A stretch of 64,000 bases of DNA from positions 89,423,152 to 89,487,151 of the forward strand of contig OX388350.1 of assembly GCA_947579665.1 (NCBI GenBank). Direction: 5' to 3'. Made by a program: the position numbers and the translations under genes. Positions 33,869-45,488 of this stretch are shown one piece after another (the first letter of the stretch is position 1; every line of letters begins with the position of its first letter). The notes beneath the pieces were generated by a model. That model was not told the origin of the DNA. It made no database searches and saw only the letters and a list, made by a program, of their open reading frames with translations. This stretch comes from Sympetrum striolatum. Its lineage: Eukaryota; Arthropoda; Insecta; Odonata; Libellulidae.

Positions 33869-34106
33869 ACAGCAGAAAAAACCTACGGACTGTTCTTAAA
33901 TCCATCAATAATTGATAATCCATCAAAGTAATCAGACTAACATCGATGTAATTCAGTCAGATTGATGAATTTAAAAACGTGACCAGTGCTGGAATTTGCT
34001 CGGAAATTAATTTCCTAGTTTCTTATTGCTTTAAAGATTTATAGATTGAAAGTGATGTTTTTGTGTATATAAATTATCTCAAATTTTCTTCCAAATTCTT
34101 GCCAAA

Positions 34107-34505
34107 GTGAATATGAAACGATCCAATTTTGAAGAATGTTTTATTCTATGTGATTTTGATTCAAAATTTTCTAAAAGAATAAATCCTTCATACGTGGACG
34201 TTTTCTTTGGTTCTGAAAGCGAAATAACAAATAAACACTGTACACAGATCTGAATACCTAATGTTAATGACAATAAAGATTACCTTTTCTTCAACTGTGA
34301 CATTGAATGTGCTATTCAACACCTTTTGTCATCCAACATCGTCTTATTCCTTCAAAATAGTCTAAAATTTACAAAGAATATTGTTAATGAAATGCACAAG
34401 TTTCTCTACGAAAACAAAAAAGATCGAATCAGGAATGTTGATTTTGGAATCCATGACGGAGAAGCCTTTTGTGTTGATCCATTAATCATAGTTAATTACT
34501 GCTGA
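34107..34505 (+). pseudogene. Unidentified reading frame, one internal stop
   Basis: After a TTCTTGCCAAAG acceptor-like site the frame GTG AAT ATG runs NMKRSNFEECFILCDFDSKF, SKRINPSYVDVFFGSESEIT, stops at TGA 34251-34253, then stays open for 83 more codons (NDNKDYLFFNCDIECAIQHL, then LSSNIVLFLQNSLKFTKNIV, MHKFLYENKKDRIRNVDF, GIHDGEAFCVDPLIIVNYC) to TGA at 34503. This is unusually long and complex for AT-rich DNA. The right-arm paralogue (48909-48664, minus) is open over the first part (NMKRFNYEACFILCDCDSKF) and diverges after the point where the left-arm-specific segment begins. The downstream half is thus either deleted from the right arm or acquired by the left. The family is not recognised. 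Confidence 0.35.
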
Positions 34506-34878
34506 GAGAGGGAAATAGTATTTCTTAAAGAAAGAGGAATGCATAATTTTATTTAAACGGCTTCTTTTGGCTTGAGGATATGCAAATATAATAGATTTAT
34601 TGTTGTCCTGACAATTTCTTTTTAATATGTATTAAGTATTATAGTAAGTTCTTCTTCCTTTCTTTTCATAAAAGAGATGTCAATTCCTATTTAAGATGGG
34701 AGATATTGCCATGGAACGAATTGCAGACTCGATCAAACCCTTAAAAAGTTGTGCTTGACATTTGCAAGTGATAGAATGCGTAAGAATGACATTGGAAGGC
34801 GTTCCAGCGATAGAATGAGTAAATCTCTGCATTATTTAGGATTAATTTGCCTTTAATGAACACAGTAAACCTATGAAA

Positions 34879-35150
34879 AGTGAATTGGTTCGAGGGGAAT
34901 TCGTAAGCGGGGAATTGATCTCCCCCGCTGATATTGTACTACCACCCAACCCACCCCCCAGTTCATTTATTTATAACATTAACCAATAATCAGAGCGTGT
35001 AGATTAACATAAGACTGAATAACAATAGTACAACATGAGCGCGGGGGATCAACTCCCTGCCTACGAATTCACCGCATACGAATTTACCGCGTACGAATTC
35101 ACCGGCGCCCGGTGAATTGGTCCGGGGGGAATTGGTACGAGGGATATATT
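34879..35150. mobile_element. MITE-like palindromic element
   Basis: The left text GAATTCGTAAGCGGGGAATT followed by GATCTCCCCCGCTGATATTGTAC (34894-34938) is the inverted counterpart of GTACAACATGAGCGCGGGGGATC followed by AACTCCCTGCCTACGAATTC (about 35029-35072). Outer GTGAATTGGTYCGRGGGGAATT copies occur at both ends, and GAATTCACCG repeats are near the right end. It sits in the segment present only in the left arm. No coding capacity; superfamily not assigned. Confidence 0.6.
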
Positions 35151-36480
35151 ACTGGGAAGTAGCACTCTAAAACATTGAGATGACTCACAATTGACGAAGG
35201 ATTTATTTACATATTCTTAAATTGTGTCGGTTTCATGATATTATGTTTAAATTATTTGCGTTAACACTTAAAGATCATTAATTTATGACAAAGTGTTATT
35301 CAGAGCCGGGATGTGTGTGGAATCACTGAGTTGCCTTTAATGAAGTTAAGCCGAGGTAGAAATCGTATCTAATGTTTTTGCGATTGGCAGAATGAAGTAA
35401 AATGTATTTATTTTACGTACGTCTCAAATCTCTATTGATCTATATAACGACTGGGCTCAAATATATTCACTGACTGCTGATACAGCGATTTAAATTAAAG
35501 AGAATGGAATTTACATTTTAATTAGCCTCGGGTTTCTCCATAGTTTTTGCAATAAAATAACAGCCTTGACGATGCAAACAAAATCAATCAAAATCTAATA
35601 AAGGGAAAAAACCTCCTTCTTCAGTATGGTTATATACATTCTAAATTAGTAATAATAAGATATGAAAACTTTTAAGCTATTCTGAATATCAATCAAATGC
35701 AGATATAAAAGTTTAAGTTATGCCCAATACTCAATTTGTTTTCAATTAGTACAGTATTGCGAGATTGGAATGAGAAGCAAATACTAACAAAAAGGTAGAG
35801 TAGTCCCTAATCACTAGCTTGGGATAAAACAATTTTAAATATGTCCATTAATAAATAGGTTCGGCTAGTTATATGATGTCACTATTTATAACTTTGGTAT
35901 GTGCTTCAGATACGATTTAAAGACACGAAAGTGCAACTTTTATTGGGAAAATGTAGTGAGATATATTCAATGAAAATGTAATGTTGAGTGATTACTCTGT
36001 GTTCAACGCGGAAAGTTCGCGTTTACTATTATAAATATTCACAAGTAATTTCTAACAATAAAGCATCAATAAGTAGGTAAACTGTAATAAATGATTGGTT
36101 AATAGATTTAGAAAAACGTAAGGAAACTTATGAGTTACAAAGAAGAATGAGCTAAAATGGAACGGTATACGATCTTTAAGTTGGTCAAAGAAGTTCTGTC
36201 GTAATTGAGTTCGCTCAAATATCTTTAAATCGGGTTCTAATTTGCTGAATCGAACATTCAATTTAGAAAATAAGTTACAACGCCTAATAAAAATACTGAC
36301 CATCTTAGAGAAACGTTTGCTTTCAAACGATGATCCAGAAGGAAATTAAGTATTCTTAGTTTAGTTGGAAATGATGAAAGAAGCAATGAAATTCTCTTTG
36401 CCATGGTGATAAACACGGATAATTTATGCAGTATTATCTTTAAATTGGAGTGGAAATATTCAATTTAGAAACCAAGAAAT
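35151..36480. other. Left-arm-specific AT-rich stretch
   Basis: Right part of the about 2-kb segment that has no counterpart in the right arm. I see no recognisable gene, RNA or transposon end here. The 83-codon minus-strand ORF at 36303-36052 has no splice or homology support. Confidence 0.45.
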
Positions 36481-37622
36481 TTAAGAGGAGAATAGTTATT
36501 CAGTTCGACTTGATTTGAGTTAGATAACTCCCTGAAAATCATCTAAATAATTCTATTTTAATTAAAATTCACTTAATCACTCCATGAGAACATCATTAGA
36601 TATACAAATAGATAATTGTGTAACAAATATCGTTTAAAAGACCACAAACGATGATGATATTAATGAAGGAAGTAATCGCTGGATTTTATCAAATGTCTTA
36701 TCGTGAATATTACGCCTCTCGTCATTGCAGCATAAAAATTCGAGATTCAGTATCACTCGATGTATATTTTATTTGATTGGATATAAATCGAATTTCAGGA
36801 ATATGCAAAAACTATAATGTTATTTTGAAACTAGTGGTAATCTAAAAAATACATTCAATTTTAGTATCCATTGCATTCTTTGATTGTATCTTTTTCCCAG
36901 ACAAGGCGGTAAATGCACGAAAGAAAAAAAACAGTTCTCAACGAAGCAAACGATGAGTTTGCCTTGAACTTGAATAATGGCAAAGAATCGAAGGCCATTG
37001 GGAAGTCATTACTCGTCTTTTGGCATTGTTAGCATGAGCCTACTTCTTTTACTGATACCTCGAAAATGAAAGTAACGAAAATGAAATGAAAACGATGATT
37101 GGAAAATTCGAAATGAGTTGAAGGACGTTGGAAACCCATAACTGGTCTAAGAATGACTGTTTACGTGATCATAGCTTCTTTTTACAGTGCTTTGAAAGTG
37201 AAAGCAACGGTGAAGGGAAGCAAAATATCAATAGGTGTTGGAAAGAGCTCATCGAAGAAAGCGAAACTGCATTTCTGCGCCTATTCACAGAAAACTACAG
37301 AAAAAGGGAAATGGCATGTCTAACCATTGCATTGCTGTACTGTACTATTTATTCTCCATTAAATTACACCATATGAGAATTATAAAAGATAGTAACTTAC
37401 TACATGGTCATTCAGATTATGTTGCTCAAAGTTCTTATTAAAAACCTTATATTCACCCCCAAAACTATTGATCAATAAATCACTTAATTGATAGTCCGTT
37501 CCACAGGTTTTTATTATATATTACACGATGTGAAAAATAAAAGTTCATAGTCCATAACGGGAGGACGTTTTCAAAATACGTTATATTAGAGATTGATATA
37601 AAAATTTATAAATTGTGCTTAC

Positions 37623-37731
37623 CTAAGCCGAAGCTCCAATCCACTGACTTGTACCATCTAAGGATCTCCTGTACAACTTTCACTTCCAAGTGACGCCTAT
37701 GAGCATAACGCCAAGACAATATCGGTGTTGC
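37623..37731 (-). pseudogene. Left-arm copy of the arm exon (109 nt)
   Basis: It follows TTTCTAATTGTTTGGGAG and ends GGCTTAG|GTAAGC. Read in phase 0 it encodes ATPILSWRYAHRRHLEVKVV, QEILRWYKSVDWSFGL. In phase 1, the phase needed to join the first exon at 39874-39832, it has stops. It is 1 nt longer than the two right-arm copies. It is probably decayed, or used in a different frame. Confidence 0.35.
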
Positions 37732-39831
37732 CTCCCAAACAATTAGAAAAGAGAAATTCCAAATTAATAAAATAAATACATGGATTAAAATCGGAATTAA
37801 AATCAAAAGCCATGCAAATGTAAAGCGAAGTAAGTAATTTGGAAACTTCGTATTCCTTTTCATTTGTAACCGTTGACCAAACAGTTTGAAATATCCTGTT
37901 ACATCATCGCACAATAATAAGAAGATAATAACTAATTATCATCATTTAAAGAAGCCTTAATTAAACTCTTAGAAATTGGCTAAAGATATTGAATTCATGA
38001 CACGAAACAAAAAGATTAATATCAGTGCTAATTCTTACCAAATCGATCAATATTCTTAAGTGATAAAATTAAATTTTAAATGCAATTAAATAGTAAGAAA
38101 TAAAAATGATTCGGATTATAAAATACTGCCGATTAAATTTAGAATTACGTCGTTAAAGATAACAAGGAACTAGACAACTATAGCAACTAAAATTTCTGAA
38201 ATATCTTCTAAATTGATAAAAATCAGAAGAGTATTCTAGACCCATGAAAATTTGAAGTAAAACAAGCAATTTGAATATAAATAATTAATAAATATGGCTA
38301 CTTCAACGAACAGTATTTAGAATAAGTTTAAAAAATAACGACCGCTGAAGGGAATTAATATAACAAATTCGTACAAAATTGAATAGGATTCCTGAAATGA
38401 CAAGTAAATTTAAATCTAAATTACAATTTCTGAAACTAAGATTTCTTGGAAAGTTGAATCTCAAACATTAAAACTGCAGTGAAGTAGAGTCTTGGCTCAC
38501 TCGGAATTTTTCTCACGTTTCTTAATTTCAATTTCAAGGTGTTACTCGTAATGAAAAGGAAGTTGGAATTTGCAAGTTTTTTAGCTTTCAAAACAAATCT
38601 CCGATCACGACTTTAAATAACTCGCTGTATACGTACGAAATATCCACTAGAGAGACAATTCAGAAGTTTAATTCCGATTGCGAGAATAAATGTTTAACGA
38701 AAAATCCAACTTCCAAAAAATAAAAATTCCTAAAAAAATGCATTACTCAATATTGAATCCGAAACTAAATAGGTGTGAAAAAATTATTATTTGCATTAGA
38801 GGGATGTTGCAACTTAATATCATTATAACATTATCATAGACGCGAGAAGACCGGTATTGCTTCTGCAAATTTAATAGAAATACTAACCGGATTACGTAGA
38901 TATAAAGACGATATAGATCTATTACCTTATATTACTCTTCCACTATATTAAGGTAATACAAACCATATATAAATTAAAAATGAACAGCTACGATGCGTCC
39001 ACAATTTCCGTTAAAATTCAAATCCGATCTTCCCTTGTTTTTGTGATGACGTCATGCACTTACGGAAGCATAAAAATTAACGACAGAAATATTTTTAAAA
39101 TATATTCAGATAAAACAAGTCACTCGGCACATACTGTGGAAAACGGGACTTTAGATTCTTGGTAAAAAGAAAAAAGCATGCGGCAAAGCCGAGGCTTTAT
39201 CAGAATTTTTCTCTTGTTTTTTACATGCAAATTCAGAGTTTAACTCGTACGGTTTCGGACGTTAGTGAAAAGGCAGTTTAAATTTTCACAAACGTCTAAG
39301 ACGAGGAAGTACAATCTTGAAACGAAATTAAACTTATTCTCGTAATCATAGAAGCAAAACCATTCCCACACGATGACATATTTGCACTTATCGAAAGGTA
39401 AAAATCAAAAGAAAAGGCTTTTACATTCGGGAATTGAGTTGACGTAGGCAAATTTAAGGAAACTATTTCTCGAGAAGAATAGGCGAGATCCGGTTTCTCG
39501 TTCCGGCGACATTCTTCTCTAACTGTCATAAAATGTCTAAGATTCCTATTTTGAAGCAAACATGTTTACTTGATTCGCTAATGACCATGCTAACGAGCTT
39601 TCAAACCCGAGAACGTACTTACGAAATCGTATTAAACAGTTCCGATTCTAAATAATAATATTAATGTCATCTCGTTAATTCACCCTAAATTAAAATCAAT
39701 CACAAAATTATTCAAATTATGCGTCGTACACTGATATTACAAAAGGAATAAACTTAAATTATTTAATTTACTAACAGACTTTAGCAATATTTTCTTAGAC
39801 ATTACCTAATAAAGTATTTAATGAGACTTAC

Positions 39832-39874
39832 CATTAACTGGAAATCCTGGGAGACAAAGATGGACGTTGAGCAT
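39832..39874 (-). CDS. Candidate first exon, left arm
   Basis: ATG at 39874 encodes MLNVHLCLPGFPVN plus one base and ends at G|GTAAGTCTC. It mirrors the right-arm exon at 43225-43267 (MVNVHLCHPRFPVN) with the same 43-nt length and donor. It is transcribed leftwards, away from the centre of the inverted repeat. A CCAAT box (ATTGG at 40008-40012) and a GC box (GGCCCCGCCC at 40038-40047) lie 130-175 bp upstream. Confidence 0.42.
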
Positions 39875-40007
39875 GACAACAAATTCAAATTCAACTTCAA
39901 CTGTTTCTCAAACACAGGTTGTCAGCACGACCTAGCTTGCAGAAATCCAGGAAGCAACTGACCAAAAGACCGTCCGCGCAATTGATGAAAAATACTGCTG
40001 TCACCTG

Positions 40008-40047
40008 ATTGGTCCAAATTTAACCGTCTTTCAACTTGGCCCCGCCC
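40008..40047 (-). promoter_or_regulatory. CCAAT and GC box, left arm promoter-like
   Basis: The minus strand reads GGGCGGGGCC (40047-40038) then GACCAATCAGG (near 40014-40006), followed by the candidate first exon. It is conserved in the right arm at the mirror position. Binding is inferred from motif type only. Confidence 0.45.
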
Positions 40048-40635
40048 ACCAACCGTCATGAAAATTTTCCACTGCAAACGATAGCAATTATAATTCAACG
40101 AATTTATTAAAATATCATTTTATATATATGATTTATATTTTTCGTAGATTATAATTACTTTGTTTAAATTTCGCGATATCGTCCAAGTGCTGGATCGAAA
40201 AATATCAAAGTTTGCTCGATTTAAATATTATAGGTTCTTTAAAAAACATCTAAATTTGGGTCCGGGTATTTAAGACTTATAGGTTTTTTTATTTTCGAAA
40301 ATGTAATAACGATTCACAAATTAATTTAATAACCATTCATCCCAAAAGATTAAAATTTAGCAACCATATCGATGTAATTAATATACGCACAACTACTAAC
40401 AAGATCTCATTGCAAGGATACGTTTTGATCAAAAGAAGTGCAGGATTTCAAGAAATTACGTACATATTTGCGAATAAAGCGAGAATATCTTGTATTTTAC
40501 TCTTAGAAATTCTCTCTTTAAGATACCAATTTTCTCGCTAGTCAAACACGTTTTCTACGATGTCAACCAAAGATACTTTTTATGAAGCAGAATTATTAAA
40601 ACGAGACATAAAAGTTGATTGAATGATACATTAAA

Positions 40636-41869
40636 CGTTGATGTTAACGAATTATAATATAATATAATAGTTTACGAACCAGGAATGCACTATTGACCAC
40701 TCAATGCAACACGAAATATTCTAAAATAGGAAGAAATTTGCTCTATGAGAGGTAAATCGGCCTGTATGAATATCTCATTGCTTATATATGAAGTTAATTC
40801 ACAGCCATTCAAATTAATGCAAACACCACTCTCATCGTACTTACATGACCTCCATCTTGCGTCGATGGTAAATGTAGTTTGATGGAAGGATTCCGAGCTC
40901 TTAGAACTGCAATATGAAATCCATGAGTGCTCGTCTCGTTGATGGTTGTTTCATCGCCGATTTAAAATAGTACACGTGTCCACTATTATTCAAGGAAGTC
41001 ACTGATCTACAGTTAGATCGTCATTATTTGACTGGTCTTCGTTAATTGTTAACAATACTAGATAAGCCAGCCAAGAAGCTGTCCTATTATGCAACTTTCT
41101 AACCACAAGTTAAATAAGGTAATCAGTTAACGATAAGAAATGGCTAAGTTAACATGAAACACTTGGGAAACGACAACTTCACGTATTTAAACACTACGAT
41201 CGAAATTCAAAGCAATATGTACGATAATAAGATAAAATATAACATGAAGTTTATCGGAGCACTGGATTCAAATAATTTCACAGTACTTTCGTAGTGTTTT
41301 CGTATCGACAAAAATGGCGGGTTTTCCACAAAGTTTCTGCTACAATTTCAATATTCCACAGATACGTTTTTACGTAGCACTCAGTTATTCACAGTGAATA
41401 AATTCAGAAAGTACATAATCTGAAGCATTGTTATCAAACATATTCCACGAATATGAACACTTACAAGCACTTTAAATGGTATTCCAACTCTAGAGCGCCA
41501 TTTCAGCGTTTCTGCTCTTCATCACGAGGTGATTGCGCACCACACCTCAAGCGAATTCCGATTGTCTTCGAAAATATGAAGTACGAAAGTCGCGTTTCTA
41601 AGGCAGTGAATAATGGAGGGAAATAGTTTTGTTTCCTGTTATCAGAGTGCTTACTGCTGAAGCTAAATGGCTGAGTAATAACCTCCCGGTTTAAGCGAGG
41701 ACCTGTGTTAAATCTAAAGTCAAAAATATTTTTAAGAGGTTATAAATGTTCATCTGTGCACAGTTCGTTTTTTTAAAGTTGACAATGTTGCTTTAACTTC
41801 TGTATTTCTTGGTTGTGAGTGTGCCACGGAAGAGAAAGAGTGTGGAAAACGAAAATAAGGAGTTTAAGC
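40636..41869. other. Spacer between inverted arms
   Basis: About 1.2 kb that does not pair between arms. A short ORF beginning ATGGCGGGTTTTCCACAAAG near 41313 and a GAGCGCCATTTCAGCG stretch near 41490 are slightly GC-enriched and could mark a promoter or first exon, but no splice pair was found. Confidence 0.35.
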
Positions 41870-42160
41870 GCTCGACCTGGTTTACACTGTTATCCAAAAG
41901 TAAGTGTTGAAAAGTGCGTTGTTCTAAATCTGCGATAGAAGAATAGTAAAGATAGAAAACCTCATGGTTGATTGATTTCACGCTGGAGCTGTACGAATAG
42001 GGCATCTTTCGTTCACCTTACGATCACAAAATGCAATATTTGAAAGTAAGTACGATGATGATGATGTATGCTTTGAATTTTATCTTAAACTACATGTATG
42101 TGAGACTTATGAATCCACCTCGAGGGTTAGCATGGACACAATCACCTAGGCAACTACAAT
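41870..42160 (+). repeat. Direct repeat of 33.15-33.43 kb with ATG exon (42031-42045)
   Basis: Diverged copy of the 33.3-kb segment, in the same orientation although it lies between the inverted arms. It carries ATGCAATATTTGAAA|GTAAGTAC at 42031. This suggests an additional paralogous transcription start and shows that the arms and the flanking genes were duplicated in more than one event. Confidence 0.42.
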
Positions 42161-43057
42161 GATATCGAATTCTAAATGCAAATTAATTCGTGTTCGCGAT
42201 TATGTAGTAATGTTACCATGACGCGATTGACAGTACTTTCAAGGAAGGACATTTGCTTGGATGATTAATCTAAAGACACTTATTGACTCTTGATTGAAGC
42301 GGTCAAGTATAGTGATGTTTATCGGTAGTGTAATATGAATGCATAAGAAGAATTCTATCAAAACCACTTCTTCGTTGTCACTTGTTTCATCTTGATACTT
42401 TAGTGATTTGTGAACCATTAATACTGCGAGCGAAGATACCAGATATTGTCGAAGGTTCCTTGACCACTACATAACTAAGTAATGTATCATTCAAACAACT
42501 AATACATCTCGTTTTAATGATTCTGCTTCATAAAAAATATATTTGGAAGTCATCGTAGGCTGTTTGATTAGCGAGAGAATTGGTATCTTAAAGAGAAATT
42601 TCTTAGAGTAAAATATAAGATATTCTCGCTTTATTCGTAAATATGTACGTCTTTTCTTGAAATCCTGCACTTCTTTTGATCAAAACGTATCCTTGCAATG
42701 ATATCTTGTTAGTAGTTGTGCGTATATTAATTACATCGATATGATTGCTAAATGTTTCTCTTTCGGGATGAATGGTTATTATATTAATATGTAAATTCTT
42801 ATTTCATTTTCGAAAATAAAGAACCTAAAAATCTTAAACATCCGAACCCAAATATAGATTTTATTTAAGGACCTACAATATTTAGATTATGCAAACTTTG
42901 ATATTTTTCGATTCAGCAAATCGACGATTTTGCAAATTTAAAAAAAAATATTTAATATCTACAAAAAAATTAATTATAAATTTAAAATGATACTTTAATA
43001 AATTCGTTGAAATACAATTGCTATGGTTAGCAGTGGAAATTTTTCATGACGGTTGGT

Positions 43058-43097
43058 GGGCGGGGCCAAGTTGAAAGACGTTTAAATTTGGACCAAT
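43058..43097 (+). promoter_or_regulatory. GC box and CCAAT box, right arm promoter-like
   Basis: GGGCGGGGCC at 43058-43067 and CCAAT at 43093-43097 (GACCAATCAGG), 130-165 bp upstream of the candidate first-exon ATG at 43225. It mirrors the left arm. In AT-rich surroundings this conserved pair is the best promoter candidate in the window. Together the two arms would give divergent transcription away from the centre. Confidence 0.48.
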
Positions 43098-43224
43098 CAG
43101 GTGACAGCAGTATTGTTCATCGGTTGCGCAGACGGTTTTTTGGTCAGTTTCTGCCTGAATTTCTGCGAGCGAGGTCGTGCTGACAACCTGTGTTTGAGAA
43201 ACAGTTGAATTTGAATTTGTTGTC

Positions 43225-43267
43225 ATGGTCAACGTCCATCTTTGTCACCCAAGATTTCCAGTTAATG
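43225..43267 (+). CDS. Candidate first exon, right arm
   Basis: ATG encodes MVNVHLCHPRFPVN plus one base, ending AATG|GTAAGTCTC, a near-perfect donor in phase 1. The exon at 45381-45488 begins in a compatible phase and stays open (GNTDIVLALCSLASFGSESP, AGDPSMVDSVDSSFCL) to a GTAAAC donor, also phase 1. The opposite strand holds an unrelated open frame (MTMTTNSNSTVSQTQVVS...) that I regard as a shadow, because the left-arm copy of that frame contains a stop. The family is unknown. Confidence 0.42.
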
Positions 43268-45380
43268 GTAAGTCTCATTAAATACTTTATTATGTTTTCT
43301 CTGAGAAATTATTGCTAAAGTGTATTGGTGCATTTAAGAATTTAAATTACTTCCTTTTGTAATATCAATGTACGACGCGTCATTTGTTTCATATTGTGAT
43401 TAATTTTAATTTAGGTTGAATTAATAAGATGACATTAATCTTATTATTTAGAATCGGGACTGTTATATACGATTTCATAAGTACGTTCTCCGGTGTAAAA
43501 GCTAGTTAATATGGTCGTTAGCGAATTAAGTAAACATGTTTGCTTGTAAACAGGCTTATAAACGAGAGAAAATTTCCGATAAAGCCTCGGCTTTGCCGCA
43601 TGTATTTCAAATCTGCCTAGGATACCGATCTGCAGTTTACACGACATTTTTTATCTGAATATATTTTTAAATTGGTTCTGTCGTTAATTTTTATGCTTCG
43701 GTGAGTGCATGACGTCATCACATAAACAAGGGAAGATCGTATTTGAATTTTAACGGAAATTGTGGACACATCGTAGTTGTTCATTTTTCACTTATTTATA
43801 GAATGTATTACCTTAATATAGTGGGAAATTAATAGAGTAGAATAGATTTGTATCGAATTTATATCTACGTAATCCTGTTTGTATTTCTATTTCATTCGCA
43901 GTAGCAATACCGGTTTTCTCTCGTCTATTATAATGTTATAATGATATTGAGTTGCAGTATCCCTCTAATGAGAATAATAATTTTTCACACCAAATTAGTT
44001 TCCGATTCAATAATCTGTGATCCTTTTTTTGAATTTTGATTTATTTGGAAGTTGGATCATTGCTTCGTTAAAAATTTATACTTTTAATCGGAATTAAACT
44101 TCTGAATGGATTCTCTAGTGGATATTTTGTAAGTATGTAACTAGCTGTTTCAAGTCGTCATCGGAGATTTGTTTTGAAAGCTAAAAGTCTTGCAAATTTC
44201 AATTGCCTTTTCATTACGAGTAACAAGTTGAAATTGAAATTAAGAAACGAGAGAAAAAATTCCGAGTGAAATTGGACTTGAATCCAGTGCAGTTTTCATG
44301 AGATTTTGAGATTTCAATTATCCAAGCAATCATATTTTCGGCTTGATTTCACTCCTCCCGTAATTAATAAACAGTTCAATACGTAGTTTTACTTGAATAT
44401 ATTTTCTAATTAGTCCTTCTGTTAATTTTTAGCCTATTTTAAGTTCTTACTCATAAACATTATGGTAATCCTGGTTTGAATTTAAAATGAAATCAGCAGT
44501 TGAAGGAAATTTTAATAGATGCATTTTTATCAACGGCATCGAATGTATTAATCGAACCTTCTAAAATTGATTTAAAATCGTTCTTTTGGCTTAAATTAAA
44601 GAAGTTCTAACTGTTCCGCGATGAAAGTGCCTTTGTCACCTTAAACATTAAATTCATTATCTCATAATCAGAACCGAATTTGTTTCTAATGATTGAAATT
44701 TAGATTTAAAGTTATCCTAATCATTTCAGGTATTCTATTCCAATTTTGTATCAATATGTAATATTAATTCTCGTCAGTGGTCGTTATTTTTTAAACTTAT
44801 TCTCAATGTTGTTCGTTTATGTAAGAATATTTATCATTTATTTATATTAAAATTGCTTGTTTTACTTCAAATTTTCATGGGTTTAGAATACTCTTCTGAT
44901 TTTTATCAATTTAGAAGATTTTTAGGAAATTTTTGTTGCTATAGTTCTCTAGTTCCTTGTTATCTTTAACGACGTTATTCTAAAATTAATCGGCATTATT
45001 TCATAATCGGAATCATATTTATTTCTTAAGATTTAATTGCAGTTAAAATTTAGCTTATGAATCACTTATGAATATTGTTTCATTAGGTACGAATCAGTAC
45101 TGATATTAATGTTTTTGTTCCGTGTCATGATTTCGATAACTTCAGCCAATGTGTAAGTGTTTAGTAAAGGCTTCTTCAATTATTAATTATTATTAGTTAT
45201 TATCTTCTTAATATTGTGCGATGATGTAACAAGATATTTTAAACTGTTTGGTCAACGGTTGCAAATGAACGGGAATACGTATTTTTAAAATTAATCGTTT
45301 CGCTTTACATTTGCATGGCTTTAGAATGTAATTCTGAGTTTAAACCATATATATTTAATTAATTTTTAATTGTTTGGGAG

Positions 45381-45488
45381 GCAACACCGATATTGTCTTG
45401 GCGTTATGCTCATTGGCGTCTTTTGGAAGTGAAAGTCCTGCAGGAGATCCTTCGATGGTAGATTCAGTGGATTCGAGCTTCTGCTTGG
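45381..45488 (+). CDS. Arm exon, first right-arm copy (108 nt, phase 1-1)
   Basis: Preceded by TTAATTGTTTGGGAG and followed by GTAAACAG. Joined to the exon at 43225-43267 it reads GNTDIVLALCSLASFGSESP and so on, without stops. In phase 0 it reads ATPILSWRYAHWRLLEVKVL, QEILRW and a TAG, which could be a terminal exon. The phase-0 reading shares the EVKV...ILR segment with the terminal exon at 57643 (WPVKVMTKVTRQLII). Which frame is used cannot be settled from sequence alone. Confidence 0.33.

Larger units (their letters stand above)
33470..40635. repeat. Left arm of a large diverged inverted duplication
   Basis: Its reverse complement is found in 42480-49560. Examples: TATTCTGAAATGCTGTAYGA at 33471 pairs with 49560; ATTGATGGATTATC-type text near 33910 pairs with 49110; the 36.5-39.0 kb part pairs with 46.0-48.6 kb (coordinate sums of about 85085); and 39.2-40.6 kb pairs with 42.5-43.8 kb (sums of about 83110). 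The outermost part pairs with sums of about 83030. The arm therefore carries about 2 kb (34.29-36.50 kb) absent from the right arm, and the right arm has a 2.3-kb extra copy. Confidence 0.9.

Noticed and set aside
37128..37441. Overlapping ORFs METHNWSKND... and MLERAHRRK..., the latter duplicated in the right arm
   Set aside because: The copies lie in highly similar inverted-repeat DNA, so an unchanged frame is expected. No start context or splice pair supports them.
43044..43232. Minus-strand ORF MTMTTNSNSTVSQTQVVS... as a gene
   Set aside because: It overlaps the promoter-like boxes, and the left-arm copy carries an in-frame stop. The outward strand has the better start and donor.
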